From Entonaema liquescens (Eukaryota > Ascomycota > Sordariomycetes > Xylariales > Xylariaceae): 64,000 bases of DNA. The notes under the pieces are model-generated. The model had not been told where the DNA came from. It searched no databases and saw only the letters and a program-made list of their open reading frames with translations. The DNA lies in contig CADCSX010000003.1 in assembly GCA_902805475.1 (NCBI GenBank), positions 2,976,001-3,040,000 on the forward strand, read 5' to 3'. The position numbers and the translations under genes were made by a program. Below, piece after piece: positions 33,701 through 44,991 of the stretch; the stretch's first letter is position 1, and the number at the start of each line of letters is the position of its first letter.

Positions 33701-36107
33701 TGCCTGCGCAGATATCGAGTTCGTTGTCCGTCATGGGCATCTCATAATTGGGCGTGTGGAAGAAGAGAGTAGGCTTGATGAAGAGAGGATATCTCGCCTA
33801 CGACCAAAAGTGTCATCTTCACCGTGGGCAGTAGGTCCACCCCTAATCCTCGAAGTCGCGAAGCTAGGAATGCTAGATACGCTGAGGTTCGTCGAAGACT
33901 CGGCTGGTGATCTGGGCCCAGACGAGGTCGAAATAGAAGCAGCTACATGGCCGGTTAGTTTTCGAGATGTGTTCATTGCTTTGGGTCGCCTTGACAATGA
34001 ACAACTCGGGTTTGAGTGTGCAGGCACAGTTTCAAGGGTTGGCGCTAGCTCCCTGACCCATTTTCGTCCTGGCGATCGCGTTGTGATGATTTCACCTGGT
34101 TGCATGAAGAGCCATCCCCGAGCTCCCCATGATGGTGTCTTTAAGATTCCAGACAGTCTATCCTTCCATGACTCCGTTGCTGCTATGAATCCCGGCATTA
34201 CTGCCTACCATGCTCTGGTGAATATGGCCTGTCTACAACCTGGAGAGAAGGTCTTGATCCACTCCGCTGCCGGAAGCACCGGACAGATGGCTGTTAAGAT
34301 AGCACAGATGGTTGGTGCTGAGGTCTTTGCTACTGTCGGCTCTGACGAAAAGAAGGAGCTTATTACAGATCCCAAAGGCCTCAATATCCCAGCATCACAT
34401 GTTTTCAACAGCCGCAACACCCAGTTTGCAAAGGGCATCATGCGCATCACAGAGGGTTATGGTGTTGATGTCGTTCTGAACTCCCTTTCGGGGGATGCAT
34501 TGCGAGCGACCTGGGAGTGTATTGCACCATACGGCCGTTTCGTCGAGATTGGAAAAACTGACATAAGGGCGAATGCATCACTGCCTATGGCGGGCTTTGC
34601 CAACAATGTCAGCTTTGCGGCTGTCGACTTACACCATATCGCCTTGTCGAACAGAAAGCTCATGCGCCAGTTGGTTGAACAGCTTCTAAGCCTGATTATT
34701 GACGGGAAAGTCACCGTCCCGTCGCCTTTGCATATATATGGAGCTCACGAAATCGAAAGGGCTTTCCGATACATGCAAAGCGGGAAGAATACAGGGCGCA
34801 TCATCATTGACCTTGGTCGTGAGGACGTGGTCTCGGTAGGTTAAAAGAGTACCTGTGAAGGTAATAGAACAGCGCTGACATAATAGTAGAAACAACTCGT
34901 GAGAAAAACGACATGGCGATTTGAAACTAACGCAACATACATCGTGGCTGGTGGCCTTGGCGGCTTAGGCCGTACCATCGCTCGATGGATGGTTGAAAGG
35001 GGCGTTAGAAACCTCATTCTTCTTTCACGATCAGGGGTCTCCTCACAAGCTGCATCGGAAGTAGTCGCGGAGCTCACGAGTAAGGGTGTTAACGTCGTTA
35101 CTCCGCGATGTGATGTATCATCAGCCAAAGAACTTGCAGCAGTCTTGCAAGACTATGCTCACATGCCTCCAATCAAAGGTTGCATTAACTCTGCGATGGT
35201 TCTCCAGGTTGGAATATGCCCCCCCCAATTATCAGATATTTGGTAAAGTAGCTGACACCTCAGACAGGACGCAATCTTCGAAAACATGACATACGCACAA
35301 TGGTCTCTCACAATCCAATCCAAAGTTCAATCGAGCTGGAACCTCCACCAGCTCTTACCGCGAAACCTAGACTTCTTTCTTCTTCTGTCCTCACTCGCGG
35401 GTGTATACGGATCTCCAGCACAATGCAACTACGCCGCTGGCTGCTCGTACCAAGACGCCCTGGCGGAGGCACGCACGACCGACGGATTCGACGGCGTATC
35501 TGCCACGCTTGACCTGGGGTGGATGTACGACGTTGGGATTATCTCCGAACACACCGAATACCACCGCACCCGGCAGGAGCTCCGCGACATGGCCCCCGTG
35601 TACGGCGCGGACCTGCTAGCTTTGCTCGACCACTACTGCGACCCCGCCCTAGCGCGATCCTGGAGCCCGTCCCAGAGCCAGCTTCTAGTTGGCAGTCTGA
35701 CACCGCAGGACTACTACGCCCGCGGCCGGGAGCCGGTGGATTGGGTCAAGAGGCCGTTATTTGCCGGGTTCGACGTCATACGCCAACATACTGGCGCCGG
35801 GTCCAACGACACGTCGTCCGCGCAGGAGGACGCTGCGAAACTATTCCGAGAGGCAAGCGGGCCTGAGGAGCGTGCCGTGGTTATGGCAACGGCCTTCCAG
35901 AAGAAACTCGCGCACGCGCTAGGCGTGCAAGTCGAAGATATCGACCCGCGCCAAAACCCGTCGGATTATGGCGTCGATTCGCTTATGGCCATAGAGCTGC
36001 GAAACTGGATATGGCGGGATTTCGGTGCGAAAGTGACTGTGTTTGAGATCTTGGGTAGGGATGCAATTGAGAAGTTGGCTGGGCTTGTGGCGGAAAGGGC
36101 AGGATAA
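27713..36107 (+). CDS. highly reducing type I polyketide synthase, frame broken at three points
   Basis: Iterative reducing PKS with domain order KS-AT-DH-MT-ER-KR-ACP, about 2,540 codons. Twelve exons: 27713-27898, 27957-28099, 28158-28307, 28401-28519, 28580-28922, 28978-29068, 29124-29280, 29408-30050, 30112-31199, 31291-34835, 34890-35207 and 35268-36107. Key motifs: KS active-site DSACSSSLVAL, EAHGTGTP (across an intron), NVGHLEAASG; AT GHSSGEIAAA (about residue 652); DH HVISGTTLCP and the Asp in HPAVLDAVLH; MT LEVGAGTG (about 1439); ER HSAAGSTGQMAVKIAQ (about 1963); KR AGGLGGLGRTIARW; ACP YGVDSLMAIELRNW (about 2497). No release domain is present. The frame shifts at about 28,020-28,033 (KS), 33,000-33,008 (MT) and 33,430-33,440 (MT-ER linker), each by a net +1. 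All catalytic motifs survive, so this is either a young pseudogene or an assembly problem. Confidence 0.88.
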
Positions 36108-37054
36108 AGTGAAATTCTATTCTAACTAAGATAGTATAAAAGACACAATGTGATGGGACTATTTCTGTTGGTTAACTCTTCGCGTAATGCGTTGTATCCT
36201 TCCACAACTCGTCTCGAGAGTACTCTAGAGAAGAAAACAGGCTGCGTCCACACGTTGGCTTAAGTTTGTTGAGACACGCTGAGAAGGGTGAGGCTTCTGT
36301 TATAACCCAACACGGAGGTTAATGCGTAGATGAGTGTTGCGAAGTACTTATTCTTCCTCGTGTTCTCCCTTACAATAGAAAGTTCCGCTATAAAGCATTG
36401 TAAGTATAAAATAATATTTGTCTTTTAATTGGACATTCTCCATAATATTGGAACCTTGCAATCGTTCCAGCAACGTTATTGACGATATTATCGGACTTAT
36501 TTTATGCCAAGTCAAAAAACTTTAGAAAAGGGGGATCAAACAGACCTCCGCCGGAGTTGAGGTGCAACTTGAATTACCTCCTTACCTAGAGAATATAGCT
36601 AGCTACTATATTCGAGTCTTACCAGATATGGCATTTATTAGCTATATGTTATCTTATTTATTAGTATGGTGTTTAGCGTTATAGATCTAAGATATGAGGC
36701 CAATGAGGTTGGAAATCAAGGGACAAAGTCGTATTCACACCCACATGTCACGGATATCCACGCAGAGGTGTCAAAAACCTGGTTTCATTTCCCTTATGTT
36801 GCATAAGTTTCTTTTGATCCTCCCTTAGACAACCGAGATCCATCACGAGGCAAGCAGTAAACCGCGCCATTCCGGCTGATCTTTCCGGTTGAAAAACAAA
36901 ACCTTCGTACTTCGTTCTACGCCCGTCACGCCAAACGATGTGCTGCCTTAGCTGACACAGACACATGGGCGCAAGATGGCCTGGCCAAAGGCCAATGCGA
37001 TCACGATGCGAAGGGCCATCGGTAGAGTTTGTCCATTTGGCAAACCCTAGTCGT
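36108..37054. other. intergenic region between convergent genes
   Basis: About 950 bp between the PKS stop and the ERV29 stop. Moderately AT-rich, no gene or repeat recognised. Confidence 0.4.
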
Positions 37055-38194
37055 CTAGTAGACCTTCTTCTTCTCGTCGATGCTGAACTGGCCGGGGCCG
37101 CTGTTAACCAGCAGGAGAAGACCGCCGACGATAGACAGAATTTGGAAGAAATCGTACTTGGCAAAGTCCTTGTGGGGGTGGTGCTCGTGAAGCTGCGCAA
37201 AAAAAATTAGTTTATCAAATAGTAAATATCTTCCCGGGGTCGCGTAAACTCACAGTCCAGAAGTTATTAACCAAAACGTTGAAGACGCTTAGGATAAGAA
37301 CCAAGAGAGTAGCGCTGAACTTGGCCTTGAATCCAACAACAACCATGACGCAGGCGATGAGACCAACGACAGAGACACCGATCCTCCAGACGGACCACTC
37401 GCCGCTGAAAACAAAGCCGATAAACAGGAAGATTAGGAGTACACGACCAGCTAGCTGGAAGTACATCTTTCGGTCCTTCTCGTCAAGCTGGGGTAGGCCT
37501 GCGAACGCCTTGGTCTTCCTAACCCACGAGTCGGACAAAACCATGATCAATCCACCAATAACGGAAAGATTTCGGAGGAAGAAGTTGAGGTCGAAGATCA
37601 ATCCGTATCCAAGCGCCTGCGTGACAACAACACCCATGAGACCGGCAACAGCGTAGTCCGAGTGCTTACGGATGATAACCATCGTGGAGCAGATAAACAT
37701 GGTTAAGACGTTTACGATGAGGAAGAGATGTGTTAAACCGCCAGGAACTAGTTTAAAAAAGCAATGGTCAGCCCAGGAAGAAAACTTCACTTTCTCTATA
37801 TGACTTACTATGCCTGTAGCTGTTCAGATATACTAGTTGATCGTTCCATTGCGTTATGATTCTTAGAGCATCCTCGAGGAATGTAACAACAATTAAGAAA
37901 CGGCCTATAGCAGGGAGGTATCTACGGAAGAAGCGCGTTAGCCCAATCTCGTATTCATTTACCCCTTGGCTATAAATTCTATTTACGCATATAGGCGAGA
38001 GCGTAGAACTCGCGCGAGGAGGTATTGACGTACGGCTTGATGGGCTCGCTGATAGTATCCAAAATATCCTCAATCTTACTGGTTTGTTCCCTAATCGCGT
38101 CTAAAGGGCTAGGGTCGGCGACTTCGTTCTTAGGGCCGCCGAAGGGGTTCGGGCCACCGAGATGGTAACCGGCTGTACCTCTGATCTGGGCCAT
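37055..38194 (-). CDS. ERV29: SURF4/Erv29 family ER cargo receptor
   Basis: Erv29/SURF4 cycles between ER and Golgi and packages soluble secretory proteins into COPII vesicles. Exons: 38194 to about 37987, an exon ending at 37809, then 37747-37254 and 37192-37055. The last junctions are in phase. Motifs: KIEDILDTISEPIKPY, GRFLIVVTFLEDALRI, GLTHLFLIVNVLTM, a highly conserved FDLNFFLRNLSVIGGL block, HHPHKDFAKYDFFQ and the C-terminal KKKVY, a di-lysine-type retrieval signal. Several hydrophobic helices are evident. The first intron is problematic: the ordinary GT donor (37,986) joined to the TAG acceptor (37,922) is out of phase by one. A GC donor at 37,988, or the next acceptor at 37,905 (which loses YLPAIG), would both be in phase. 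Confidence 0.87.
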
Positions 38195-40321
38195 TTCGTA
38201 ATATTACCGCGGACCACGTTGCCCAAGCAAGCTGTAATTTTTTTGCGCAAGACGGGCGGAAGTAAGATTATCGTTGCGCGTGAAGAATGCGAGACGAGGA
38301 GGCGAGGAGACGAGGAGACGAAGGTTGGGGTGACTTTGTAGTCAGACGGAACGAGACGGGGAGCTTCGGTACCAGGATTGGAAAAGTGAGGCACAGGCAA
38401 ATGAACTATATAGGGTTATAAGTAGAGAGAGTTGGATAAATGACAAGAAGAAAAAGAAGACAAGTGACTTGAAGCCGTTGTCGAGTATTATTTTACCCTC
38501 TCTCCCTGTGAGGTTTTAATGTGTGCTAGACAACCGTGTCCTCAATTGACAATGATGCAAGGCCAAAGTTCCGACATGCCAGATTGGTTAGTTAGATTTC
38601 TTTTTTGAACTTGACTTAGCTTCGGGGGGAGCCATTGTGGCATGGTTAGCGCATGGACCATTACCTAAGTATACCTAAGTATACCTATAGGTACAGTGAA
38701 CGGTATGTACCTGTGTCGAGGTTTTAGAAATGTTCTCCGCGCTAGTGGGAAACTTAATACCCGCGTCAGGAATGTAGTGGAATTGATGTACCTGTCCATC
38801 ATTCAGCTCCGCTTAAGTACATTCATACGTACATCTATACGTGCGTCATGATCGCGGATACCTTACATCCATAGTACGAAACTACCTACCTACACGTGAG
38901 TTTTAACCTTAAATACTCCGGCATCAGGTATATCCGCTGTCCGGCGGGTTAAGAACCCCTAGAAGTATGTACCTAGGTATTGGATTACCTACCTAACATA
39001 CCTAATAAGACTTCGCTGACTTCGCTGACTGCGCTGACCGGGAGCTGACTGGGACCTGGCAGTCTGGCTGTGCAGCCTTCAACCCTTACAACACGGCCTT
39101 AACGGGTCTTGCGCTTAGCCGCATGATGCCAAAAATAAAACTCTGTAATCCCGACGTAATAATCATCCATCCACATCACAGACTGAGTAACAATGGATAT
39201 TGTTACACATACGAAGATGAGATCCACTGGCTCGGGTAGATCTATAAGTGTCTCGTATAATTTTGATTGGATATCATGGATAATAAATGGGTATAGAAGA
39301 CACGAAATAAGGCTGAGGTATCTCATCCACGACGGATTTGCTCGTACATGCAAGTCGGCAGATGCTAATTCACTTCTCTCTGGGCAATACATAGATATCC
39401 ATACGATGATTCCTTAAATGTCTACTAAAAGTTATAAAGAGCTATATACTTATAATCACACGATATAATCAAATACTGCTATTCAATGGGTCTGTGGTGG
39501 GTTCAAAAGGGGATGCGCTTTAACCCCCGAGATGACGATGCACATTTTCAATAAAGCGACCCAGATGAAGCTTTTAAAGTCGACCTTTGCTAATATAGGT
39601 GCCCAAATCAAGGGATTGTTGTTAGGTAGACATCTTAGCCGGAACGTGTATATAAACCAGGTCCTCCTTCTAATTCACCAAGAGGCTCAGTCAGTCAATC
39701 ACACACTGTCAGATAGTAAATTAACTTGTTATAGAGTTAAATAATTTGTTTTGTGATCGCTAAGTGGTATGATATCAGTAAGCTATTCTATGTACCTAAT
39801 ACGCCTATAACTATAACCATACCCTTTCCTATATCCTCATAGTTGGCCTGATCTGATCTGAGAATTTTGATATGCTCGCTTCCATATAGAACATCACATC
39901 TTCATGCATTTTCCATCATGACCTCTGTGACATTATACCAGCTACTGATGATAGCTATACTGCCGCGGAGGAAATACACTTGGAATAATGCAATCAGAAA
40001 GGCATTCAGCAGTATGCTTCCGAGGAGCCTTGGAGATAGGCAAATACCAGATCCATAATCCCGAGCCCCTCCGCTATATACCATCCCCAGAAAAGACAAA
40101 GCTGCCAACCTAGAGCCAGATACGTCTTGCCTGGTTCCAGTAGATACCTGCGAGGTAAGACGAATCCGTCGTAACCTTCGTCCCTCGTTCCTCGAGTAAA
40201 ACAAAGTCTAACCCACCGTACCAAGGTTATTTGCTGTCGAGGTTCACCAGTCGTATAAATGTTTATATATATATATATCGTAACTGTCATCCCATAGTAT
40301 TCTTCTTCTCCTCTTTCCTCT
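38195..40321. other. intergenic region, no convincing gene
   Basis: About 2.1 kb. It has GAGGAGAC-type repeats near 38,294-38,325 in the ERV29 leader, a TACCTAGGTA palindrome (38,970-38,979) and a short 9-bp tandem repeat (39,011-39,037). A minus-strand frame at 39,099-39,392 is hydrophobic but has no recognised family. Confidence 0.4.
39011..39037. repeat. 9-bp tandem repeat, CTTCGCTGA
   Basis: Three consecutive units (CTTCGCTGA, CTTCGCTGA, CTGCGCTGA) in an intergenic stretch. Short and without visible function. Confidence 0.6.
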
Positions 40322-41697
40322 TTACGCGATAACCAACGCGTCGATCGAAGACTTAGCAATCGCAATAACGGCCTGACACGTCGGCATCTCGTTCGTCCTC
40401 CTCAGCGTCATCCCGCACGACGGCGGCTCCCAGTTGCCCGTCGCCAGCAGCGCGTCCACCACCGCGTGCCGCTGCCGGCTCTTCTGCTCCATCTGCAGCA
40501 CGATGTCCTTCAGCCCGATGTGCAGCGGCGTGTCCGCCTCCACCGCCTCCGTGTCCGACAGCCCGTACACGTCCGCCTTGAGCAGCGCCCGCACCGTGAG
40601 TCGCCACATCGCCGGCTCCATCTCCCGGCAGTCCAGCGTCCCGCCCCCCGTGCACATGTTATCCGGGTCCTCGCCGGGCGGCCCGCAGCCCCAGAGGATG
40701 CCCCCGAACCCGCGCAGCCGGAACACCAGCCGCCGCCGCTCGGCCGTCGCCCGGCTGGCCTCCTCGTCCACCGCCTGCAGGATCTGCTGGTACGCGTGCA
40801 CGATGCTCGGGATGAGCGCCGCGAGTAACATCAGGTTCTGGAACGACCGCATGATGTCCGGCCCCGAGTTGAAGTCCAGCGGCTCGATCTTGAACGAGCA
40901 CACGGGGCAGTGCACCGCGTCGTACGCCGCCCGCGTCGCTTTCCGCGCGTGTCGGATCGAGTTCTCCACGCCCGACGGCGGCTTCTGCATCGAGTCGAGC
41001 GCGAGGTACAGCGCCGCCGTGTGCGCGCACGTCTTCGGTTTCGCCGCCGTGGGGTGGGCGCCTCGGGAGCTCTCCACGCTCTCGGGCGTTGTGGCCGGGC
41101 TGGGTATCAGGTTTGGCGGTTGATTTGGGGTGTTGTTGTTGTTGTTGTCTGTGAACAGGGAAGGGTCGATATTCAACGAGTAATACGGCGGGCCGATGGG
41201 CGGCGCCGGGTCGAAGCCGACTTCGCCCAGGCTATCGCCCGCGTAGCCGAAGGACCACGAGAAGCCCTTTTCCTGGGGCGAGCTTATGGGGGCGTCAAGA
41301 TTCACATTGGCGTCTGCGGCGGCTAAAAAGTTGATAAACGACATACCGAGGTCTTCCGTATCCGGGGGGACTTCGGTCATGGTGTTCTTGTTCGCCGGGG
41401 AATCATTCGAGGCGTCGTCCTCGCGTGGGCGTTTTCGCGGACGGCCCATCTGCTTCTGGGGAGAGTAGTGGCAGGCGATGCCTTCGCGTTTACAGCGCGA
41501 GCAGCCATCGGGCTCTTTGGTGCAAGCTAGCTTACGCGTGCCTGTAGCAAAAGTAAGTCCAATCTGGACCCGCGAAACGCAAATTTGGGTATTTAGGTGA
41601 ATGATCGCCAGAACGTACGGCATTCATCACAGGCCCTGTGCTTCGGAGCACAACCCGCTGGTTGGCTAGAAACCCCCGCCGTTGTCATCATTGACAT
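40322..41697 (-). CDS. Zn2Cys6 transcription factor
   Basis: A fungal binuclear zinc-cluster regulator. Exon 1 is 41697-41619 and exon 2 is 41541-40322. They join in phase inside the zinc cluster, giving 432 aa. The cluster reads CDECRTRKLACTKEPDGC plus SRCKREGIAC, with the canonical six Cys spacing. A basic stretch follows (GRPRKRPRED). The middle is Pro/Asn/Ser-rich with an Asn run. The C-terminal half contains KTCAHTAALYLALDSM and CPVC, resembling the region downstream of AflR-type cluster regulators, although I would not assign that family firmly. Coding DNA of exon 2 is strikingly GC-rich at third positions compared with neighbours. It lies about 4 kb beyond the PKS and could regulate it or the nearby sugar transporter; neither is shown. 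Confidence 0.87.
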
Positions 41698-42401
41698 CTT
41701 TGAACGTAGATCTCGATACTAAAGCTTCACTTGAAGTTGTGTCCTCTTAGGGAGACGTTGTAACTGTATTTTGGGAAGAAGATGCGGCGCGGTCTCTCCG
41801 TTCTTCGAGACCTTGAGGGCGGGTCTCCTTCAGCTGATACGTAAGCCCAAAGCGGTTGGCTGATATTGAAGGTACGTTAGAATATCTTCATGATACTTCA
41901 AGTCATGATTAATAGAAGTGAGAATATAAGGTACCTTTTATGGCCGTTGATGTACCGCCCGAGTCTCTGTCTGGTTGATGGAGGGGAATTGTGGCGAATG
42001 CCAAGCTGTTATTGGTTCTAGTCATGAATATTAACGCCACGCTTCCCCCTTTACTGACCAGCATGGGTCAGAAGTCTTCAGTGATGTTTTAACTATAGAC
42101 TTCTACCATATCAGGGGTTGTTCCTATTCGTATATAAAGTCACAGGAATAATAAGTCAATAAGGGTAGTAATTAACTGCGTATCAATGACATGATTTGGA
42201 ATAACTACCTAACCTAGTTATGTATTCTCTAGAGAACCTAAAACGAATCAAGCCAAACCATCATCTGTATTAAGTAGCATTGGCTAGTCATAACTACCTT
42301 GTGCATACTATTAAAGACCGACTCTTCCTAATACGCAAGGCTAAAACATCGAATGATGCTACAGTTATCGTAAGCCAAAAGGTAAAACCTCAACCCACGA
42401 A
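41698..42401. other. intergenic region, no gene seen
   Basis: About 700 bp between the zinc-cluster gene start and the stop of the next minus-strand gene. Nothing recognised. Confidence 0.4.
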
Positions 42402-44991
42402 TTAGCCCCGATGTATACTCTTCTCGCCTTGCTTTTGCAGAATCCTTGTAGACCTCGTGAGCCGCTCTTTAGCGCATTGGCCAACCAGGTCCTCATCTTG
42501 CATTTCACCCACCGCTCTCAGGTCTGCTAGAAACCGTCGAATCCTTAGCCCGGTTTTCTCACGAATCAATGCATCGTACATATTATCTGCTGCTGCGTGT
42601 ATAGCCACCTGGAGACCCCTGATGACATCTCTGTCGTTGATATCTGCATCGTCATAATCAAAGAATACGTCCAGCTCCTTCAAAATATCCTCAGTCTGGG
42701 GTATCGTAGGTAACGTCTTTTGCTTCGAGGATTGATGCGTTGACTTTTTTGGTGGTGGTGGCGGAGGAGCCTCACGGGTTGGCTTGGGTGGTGATTGTGA
42801 CGACTTCTTTCGCATAGGTGATTTGACTGGCGGCATCTTCCGGTTTACAAAGATAACCTCTTCATTCAGCTGAGGGCGGCGTGTGGGAGTCACCCTGGAA
42901 ACGCGATGGCGGGCTCGGTGGGGTGAGCACATTTTTTGATTCGTCCTATCCACCAAGGTCGAAGGCTGGTCGCATAACTGAGTTGACTCATCGGCTTCCT
43001 GTTCCAATTTCTCAAGCTGTTGAGAAACTTCATCCAGTGCTCTCTCCAAAGATGAAGCGCGGCTGACAGCATACCGGGCCGCGGATGGTAGCGAAGGAAG
43101 CGTGGAGGGAGTCGTTTGTGGTGTTATAATGCGTTTACGTTGGCTAGTCTCGGCAGGAATCGGTGCATCCTTGGATTCGAGGTGGGGATATATCTGAATC
43201 TTGTTTTGGTCCATATGAGTTGGAGAAGTCTCTTTCTCTTCTTCAATAGTTTCAGGGAGAGGTAAACGGGCCATAGCAATATCTCGCTTGCGCAGACCCG
43301 TATGCGCCGTTGATTGCCGCGTCCTTGGTTCTGGGCTGCCCCTTGAAGCTGCTGTTCCCGAATGTACTTGATGATCACCGTGTCCAGCTCCGGCCCAAGA
43401 CAATTTCCTGCCCAGCGACTCATGGCGTGTAGTAACGTTTGCAGGAGAAGTGGTCGGTTTTGAGGAAGCCTTACGACGGAATCCAGACGGTCGAGTTCCA
43501 GGACTAAGTGAAGAACGATCGTGTCGTGTATCCTGAGGATATATAGTTCTCACTTGGCTTCGATCCTGCTCGTTATTGACAAGCCGACGCGTATATTGCG
43601 GTTCAGCCCGATTGCTGCTGTGTTTCTCTCTAGAGGGTGACTTCTTTCTTAACCATGGCAAGATACCTCCTTTCCCCCCAGACAGTAATTTCTTAGGCTT
43701 GGATTTTGGAGTTGGCAACGGCTCGATCGGATTACCGGCTGGGGTAAACTCGACGTATGACCCGGAGCTCGACCCCGATTCTTCGCTCAAGGCATCATCC
43801 TGTCCATCGAGCTCGCCATCTATTCGGGCTGGGGCCTGGACGTGCTTAACGGAATTACTCACAGGCTTTCGGCCATGTCTATGATTAATCAACGGCCTCC
43901 GACTCTGTTCCGCCGATGTCACAGCAAGGCCAGCCGATTGGAATTCCTTCTGATATGGTAGGAGTGGTTGGACAGTGTGATATGATAACTTGGAGTCGGA
44001 CTCGGTGGGTGTCATGACTGGAATCTTGCCGGCTGCTCCGGTAGCATCCGCATATTTCTCAAGCTGCCTGGTAAAGCGATTTAAAGCCTTACGCTGGCTT
44101 GAAGTCCGAGAAGGGATTTCTGACGGTTGATTATACTCTACCGCCGTATCCTCTGGTATGACTAAAGTTGATAACTGTCGCTGTTGGACTAGTGATCTGT
44201 TGATTGCATCCCAGACGAGGGGGTCCGCAAGGCCAAATCTCTTCTCCCGGGCTCTTCCTCGATTCCGCGCTGCGATACTCATACCTCTCCGTCGTAGGCC
44301 CCCGGGCGCTTGGGTGGTATACTCTGTTTTCCTGGTTGGGGGATTGTTATGATCGACGGTTTCTACCTGGGCATGAGCCTTATAGAGTGGCTTGTTTTCA
44401 GTAGAGGTAGCCGTCTGGGGGTTTAATTCAAGTATTTGTGAGTGCCTCAGAGTACCCCAATAGGGATGATTCTCATTGAACTCGGAGACTTGCATCAGCG
44501 AGTATTGTTTACCACTATTTGCAGACTCTCCTGTTCCACGCGAGGGGAGACGCCTACTGACACGAACACCATTTTTCTTCCGGCTAATCCTGCGTTGCCG
44601 TTGTCGCTCTCCTGCGAAAGGTTCTAATGATGGGGCACGGAATAATGCTTCAGTAGCTCTTTGGGAGAGCTGCTCATTTGGGATTGCCGTTGGGTGGGTA
44701 ATCGTTGGCCGACGACGTGGACTCCCCTTCTAAGGCAAACTGAGTTTAGCCATCATCAATATTCCAAGATGGGATCCCAAGATATCAAAGATACATATGT
44801 TGTAAAAAAGGTGTATTGACTGGCCACATGTTTAAAGTGGTTTTGTTCTTAGAAAAAATGAGTTTAAGGTTATTCCTGGTCTTATCCTTAGAAGATGCTG
44901 TGCTAACTCGGTCGGCTGCTCTTGCTGCCTGGAAGTCGATAGAAGCTGAGTTCCTGAGTGAAAATGAGATGCGGCTTCCCCTTCGAAACAT
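42402..44991 (-). CDS. conserved fungal protein of unknown function, 832 aa
   Basis: I do not recognise a characterised family. Exon 1 (44991-44821, start MFRRGSRISFSLRNSASIDF) joins in phase to exon 2 (44729-42402) through a GTCAAT...TTAG intron. This adds 135 residues to the frame that begins at 44,495. The protein is highly charged and Ser/Pro/Arg-rich, likely disordered over its first 650 residues, with basic patches, a predicted coiled-coil-like stretch (SSLERALDEVSQQLEKLEQE) and a six-proline run. The C-terminal 100 residues look folded and helical (DILKELDVFFDYDDADINDRD onward, VAIHAAADNMYDALIREKTG). The layout suggests a scaffold or regulatory protein; that is inference. The exon 1 start looks genuine because the reading frame has strong codon-level character, but transcript data would decide. 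Confidence 0.72.

Noticed and set aside
39099..39392. 97-codon minus-strand frame with hydrophobic stretches and a basic tail (KRKTR)
   Set aside because: Looks somewhat membrane-like but matches no family I know, and the region has no splice or start context to support it.
40434..41326. Long plus-strand frames (229 and 138 codons) over the zinc-cluster gene
   Set aside because: They mirror the GC-rich third positions of the minus-strand gene, whose zinc cluster is unambiguous; these are shadows.
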